A DNA stretch of 64,000 bases from Kitasatospora acidiphila (lineage in GTDB: Bacteria > Actinomycetota > Actinomycetes > Streptomycetales > Streptomycetaceae), in assembly GCF_006636205.1 (NCBI RefSeq), contig NZ_VIGB01000003.1, forward strand, positions 3,072,001-3,136,000, read 5' to 3'. Positions 61,531-64,000 of the stretch are shown here, one piece after another. Position numbers and translations under genes: made by a program. The notes below the pieces were generated by a model. It did no database searches. It saw nothing but the letters and a program-made list of their open reading frames with translations, and was not told where the DNA came from. Each line of letters begins with the position of its first letter. Positions within the stretch are counted from its first letter, which is position 1.

Positions 61531-64000
61531 CTACCCGCGCAGGGTGGCCAGTACCCCGTCCAGCTCGTCCGGCTTGACCAGCACGTCACGGGCCTTGGAC
61601 CCCTCGCTGGGCCCCACGATGCCGCGCGACTCCATCAGGTCCATCAGCCGCCCCGCCTTGGCGAACCCGACCCGCAGCTTGCGCTGCAGCATCGAGGTCG
61701 AGCCGAACTGGGTGGAGACCACCAGTTCGGCGGCCTGGATCAGCAGGTCCAGGTCGTCCCCGATCTCCTCGTCGATCTCCTTCTTCGGTCCGCCGCCCAC
61801 CGTCACGTCGTCCCGGTAGACGGCGGTCAGCTGGTCCTTGCAGTGCTGCACCACGGCGGCGATCTCGGCCTCGGTGACGAACGCGCCCTGCATCCGGACC
61901 GGCTTGGAGGCGCCCATCGGCAGGAAGAGCGCATCGCCCTTGCCGACCAGCTTCTCGGCGCCCGGCTGGTCCAGGATGACCCGGGAGTCGGCCATCGCCG
62001 AGGTGGCGAAGGCCAGCCGGGACGGCACATTGGCCTTGATCAGACCGGTCACCACGTCCACCGACGGCCGCTGGGTGGCGAGCACCAGGTGGATGCCGGC
62101 CGCGCGGGCCAACTGGGTGATCCGGACCACCGAGTCCTCGACGTCGCGCGGGGCGACCATCATCAGGTCGGCCAGCTCGTCGACGATCACCAGCAGGTAC
62201 GGGTAGGGCGTCAGCTCCCGCTCGCTGCCCAGCGGCGGGGTCACGGTGCCGGCCCGCACCGCCGCGTTGAAGTCGTCCACGTGCCGGAAGCCGAAGGCCG
62301 CCAGGTCGTCGTAGCGCAGGTCCATCTCGCGGACCACCCACTGCAGCGCCTCGGCCGCCTTCTTCGGGTTGGTGATGATCGGCGTGATCAGGTGCGGGAT
62401 GCCCTCGTAGGCGGTCAGTTCGACCCGCTTGGGGTCGACCAGGACCATCCGCACCTCGTCCGGGGTGGCCCGCATCAGCACCGAGGTGATCAGGCAGTTG
62501 ATGCAGCTCGACTTGCCCGCGCCGGTGGCGCCGGCCACCAGGATGTGCGGCATCTTGGCCAGGTTGGCGAGCACCGTGTGGCCCTCGACGTCCTTGCCCA
62601 TGCCGACCACCATCGGGTGGGTGTCCTCGGCGGCGCTGCGCGAGCGCAGCAGGTCGCCGAGGTTGACCATCTCCCGGTCCCGGTTGGGGATCTCGATGCC
62701 CACCGCGGACTTGCCCGGGATCGGGCTGATGATCCGCACGTCCGGGCTGGCCACCGCGTAGGCGATGTTCTTGCCCAGCGCGGTGATCCGCTCGACCTTC
62801 ACGGCCGGGCCGAGCTCCACCTCGTAGCGGGTGACCGTCGGGCCGCGGGTGAAGCCGGTGACCTTGGCGTCCACCTTGAACTCGGCGAAGGTGGCGGTCA
62901 GCTGGGCGACCACCTCGTCGTTGAGGGCGCTGCGGGCCTTGGCCGGGCCGCCGCGCTCCAGCAGCTCCAGCGAAGGCAGCGCGTAGTCGCCGCCGGAAAG
63001 CAGCTGCAGCTGCTCCATCCGCTGCGGGGCGGCCGCGTGGTCGGCGGGCGCGGCCGGCTCGCCGCCGACGGGGGCCGCGGCGCGGGCGGTCGGCACCGCC
63101 GACTCCTCCGGGGGCGCGGTGCGGTCCTGCACCTGGTGCATGATGCTGGCCACCGCCGGCGAGGCGGGCACCCCGTGCAGCAGCGCGCCGTCCAGGTCGG
63201 CGGCCACCCCGGCGGCCAGGTCGCGGGTCTGGAACGGGTCCTTGACGAACATGTCGGGCACCGCCGGGGCGAGCTCGGGCTCGTCCACCTGCTTGCGCCG
63301 GCCGCGCTTGCGGCGCCGGGCCGCCACCTCGTCCTCGGGGGACTCGGGCCGCCCGCCGTCCACGGTGTACGGCAGTGCCTGCGGGTCCGCGTCCTCCGGC
63401 GGCTCGGTGGAGAGCTCCCGGTCGCCGGTGGCGTACTCCTGGCCGTACTCGTCGTAGTCGCCGTAGCCGTCGGCGGGCAGCGGCTCGGCCACGCCCAGCC
63501 GCACGAAGAGCAGCCGCAGCCGCTCCGGGATCTTGTTGACCGGGGTGGCGGTGACCACCAGCAGGCCGAAGAAGGTGAGCAGTAGCAGCAGCGGCACGGC
63601 CAGCGGCGGCCCGGCGGCGGCCATCAGCGGGGTGGAGACGCCCCAGCCGAGGATGCCACCGGACTCCCGCAGCCGGGCCGCGCCGTTCTGCATGCCGGGG
63701 GCACCGCAGCCGATGTGCACCAGCCCGAGCACCCCGATCACCAGCGTGCTCAGGCCGATGACGATCCGCCCGTTGGCCTCCGGCACCTCCGGATGCCGCA
63801 TCAGCCGGATCGCGATGCCCGCCATCAGCAGCGGGACCAGCACACCGAGCCGGCCGAACAGCCCGCTCACCACCACGGTGGCCGCCGTGCCGAGCCAGCC
63901 CTGCGGGCTGAACCAGGTGCCGGCGCCGACCACCATGGCGAGCGCCAGCAGCAGCAGCGCCCGGCCGTCCTTGCGGTGCGCCGGGTGCAGGTTCTTGGCG
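61531..64000 (-). CDS. ftsK: DNA translocase FtsK/SpoIIIE, 5' end beyond window
   Basis: Membrane-anchored DNA pump for chromosome segregation at septa. About 823 codons are present and the frame continues to the window edge, so the first membrane segments are missing. Four N-terminal-region membrane segments remain (e.g. VPLLLLLTFFGLLVVTATPV). After a Pro/Glu-rich linker come Walker A AGATGAGKSSCINCLI, Walker B LLVIVDELADLMMVAP, ATQRPSVDVVTGLIKANVPS and the C-terminal gamma (KOPS-reading) domain with LQRKLRVGFAKAGRLMDLME. Confidence 0.97.
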   Translation of the reverse strand, partial: AKNLHPAHRKDGRALLLLALAMVVGAGTWFSPQGWLGTAATVVVSGLFGRLGVLVPLLMAGIAIRLMRHPEVPEANGRIVIGLSTLVIGVLGLVHIGCGAPGMQNGAARLRESGGILGWGVSTPLMAAAGPPLAVPLLLLLTFFGLLVVTATPVNKIPERLRLLFVRLGVAEPLPADGYGDYDEYGQEYATGDRELSTEPPEDADPQALPYTVDGGRPESPEDEVAARRRKRGRRKQVDEPELAPAVPDMFVKDPFQTRDLAAGVAADLDGALLHGVPASPAVASIMHQVQDRTAPPEESAVPTARAAAPVGGEPAAPADHAAAPQRMEQLQLLSGGDYALPSLELLERGGPAKARSALNDEVVAQLTATFAEFKVDAKVTGFTRGPTVTRYEVELGPAVKVERITALGKNIAYAVASPDVRIISPIPGKSAVGIEIPNRDREMVNLGDLLRSRSAAEDTHPMVVGMGKDVEGHTVLANLAKMPHILVAGATGAGKSSCINCLITSVLMRATPDEVRMVLVDPKRVELTAYEGIPHLITPIITNPKKAAEALQWVVREMDLRYDDLAAFGFRHVDDFNAAVRAGTVTPPLGSERELTPYPYLLVIVDELADLMMVAPRDVEDSVVRITQLARAAGIHLVLATQRPSVDVVTGLIKANVPSRLAFATSAMADSRVILDQPGAEKLVGKGDALFLPMGASKPVRMQGAFVTEAEIAAVVQHCKDQLTAVYRDDVTVGGGPKKEIDEEIGDDLDLLIQAAELVVSTQFGSTSMLQRKLRVGFAKAGRLMDLMESRGIVGPSEGSKARDVLVKPDELDGVLATLRG

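Overview
The window is high-GC actinobacterial DNA from a member of the Streptomycetaceae (Streptomyces, Kitasatospora or a close relative). The evidence is the strong third-position G/C bias, frequent GTG and TTG starts, GGAGG-type ribosome binding sites, a conservon operon, NrdR/NrdJ, ClgR ending in Ala-Ala, and DUF3046 next to recA. From memory, the gene order follows the Streptomyces coelicolor core-chromosome interval between ftsK and the RecQ-like helicase (about SCO5750-SCO5818), with lineage-specific additions. No rRNA, tRNA, CRISPR array, transposase or phage gene was seen.

Layout. 1-6.7 kb: a partial DUF4192 gene, a RecQ-like helicase with a C-terminal phosphoribosyltransferase-like domain, two conserved unknown genes and rnhB. 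6.8-10.3 kb: a carbohydrate ABC importer (two permeases and a lipoprotein binding protein) with no ATPase gene. 10.8-16.4 kb: a conservon operon (sensor kinase-like, roadblock, DUF742 and small GTPase proteins) ending in two cytochrome P450 genes, one of which lacks the EXXR arginine. 16.7-23.9 kb: DNA precursor and damage genes, nrdJ and nrdR, divergent lexA, and dinG. 23.9-29.4 kb: a four-gene NRPS-independent siderophore operon (synthetase, acetyltransferase, N-hydroxylase, synthetase). 29.6-31.9 kb: a pair of trypsin-like lipoproteins. 32-42 kb: housekeeping genes hflX, a RelA/SpoT homologue, dapF, miaA, an antitoxin-like gene, a dioxygenase-like gene and miaB. 42-47.5 kb: a TAXI binding protein, a two-component system and an aromatic-type FAD hydroxylase. 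47.5-52.1 kb: recX, recA, DUF3046 and a subtilase. 52.3-64 kb: lhr, a small membrane protein, clgR, cinA, pgsA, rimO, a RodZ-like gene and the 3' part of ftsK.

Functional theme. Much of the window concerns genome maintenance: RecQ-like helicase, RNase HII, NrdR/NrdJ, LexA, DinG, RecA, RecX, Lhr and FtsK. SOS-box sequences are visible upstream of lexA and recA, and a pair of NrdR-box-like sequences lies upstream of nrdR-nrdJ.

Quality warning. Eight genes are broken by ten single-base deletions, every one in a short G or C run. Adding the missing base makes each gene a multiple of three and restores the family sequence. In recX an internal repeat shows the missing C directly. These are most simply sequencing or assembly errors, so the genes are annotated as whole CDSs with the break position given.

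The window also holds many in-frame tandem repeats (recX 43 residues x3, dinG Ala-Glu-Pro x9, Gly/Ser linkers), repeats between genes, and decayed copies of the recX 3' end.
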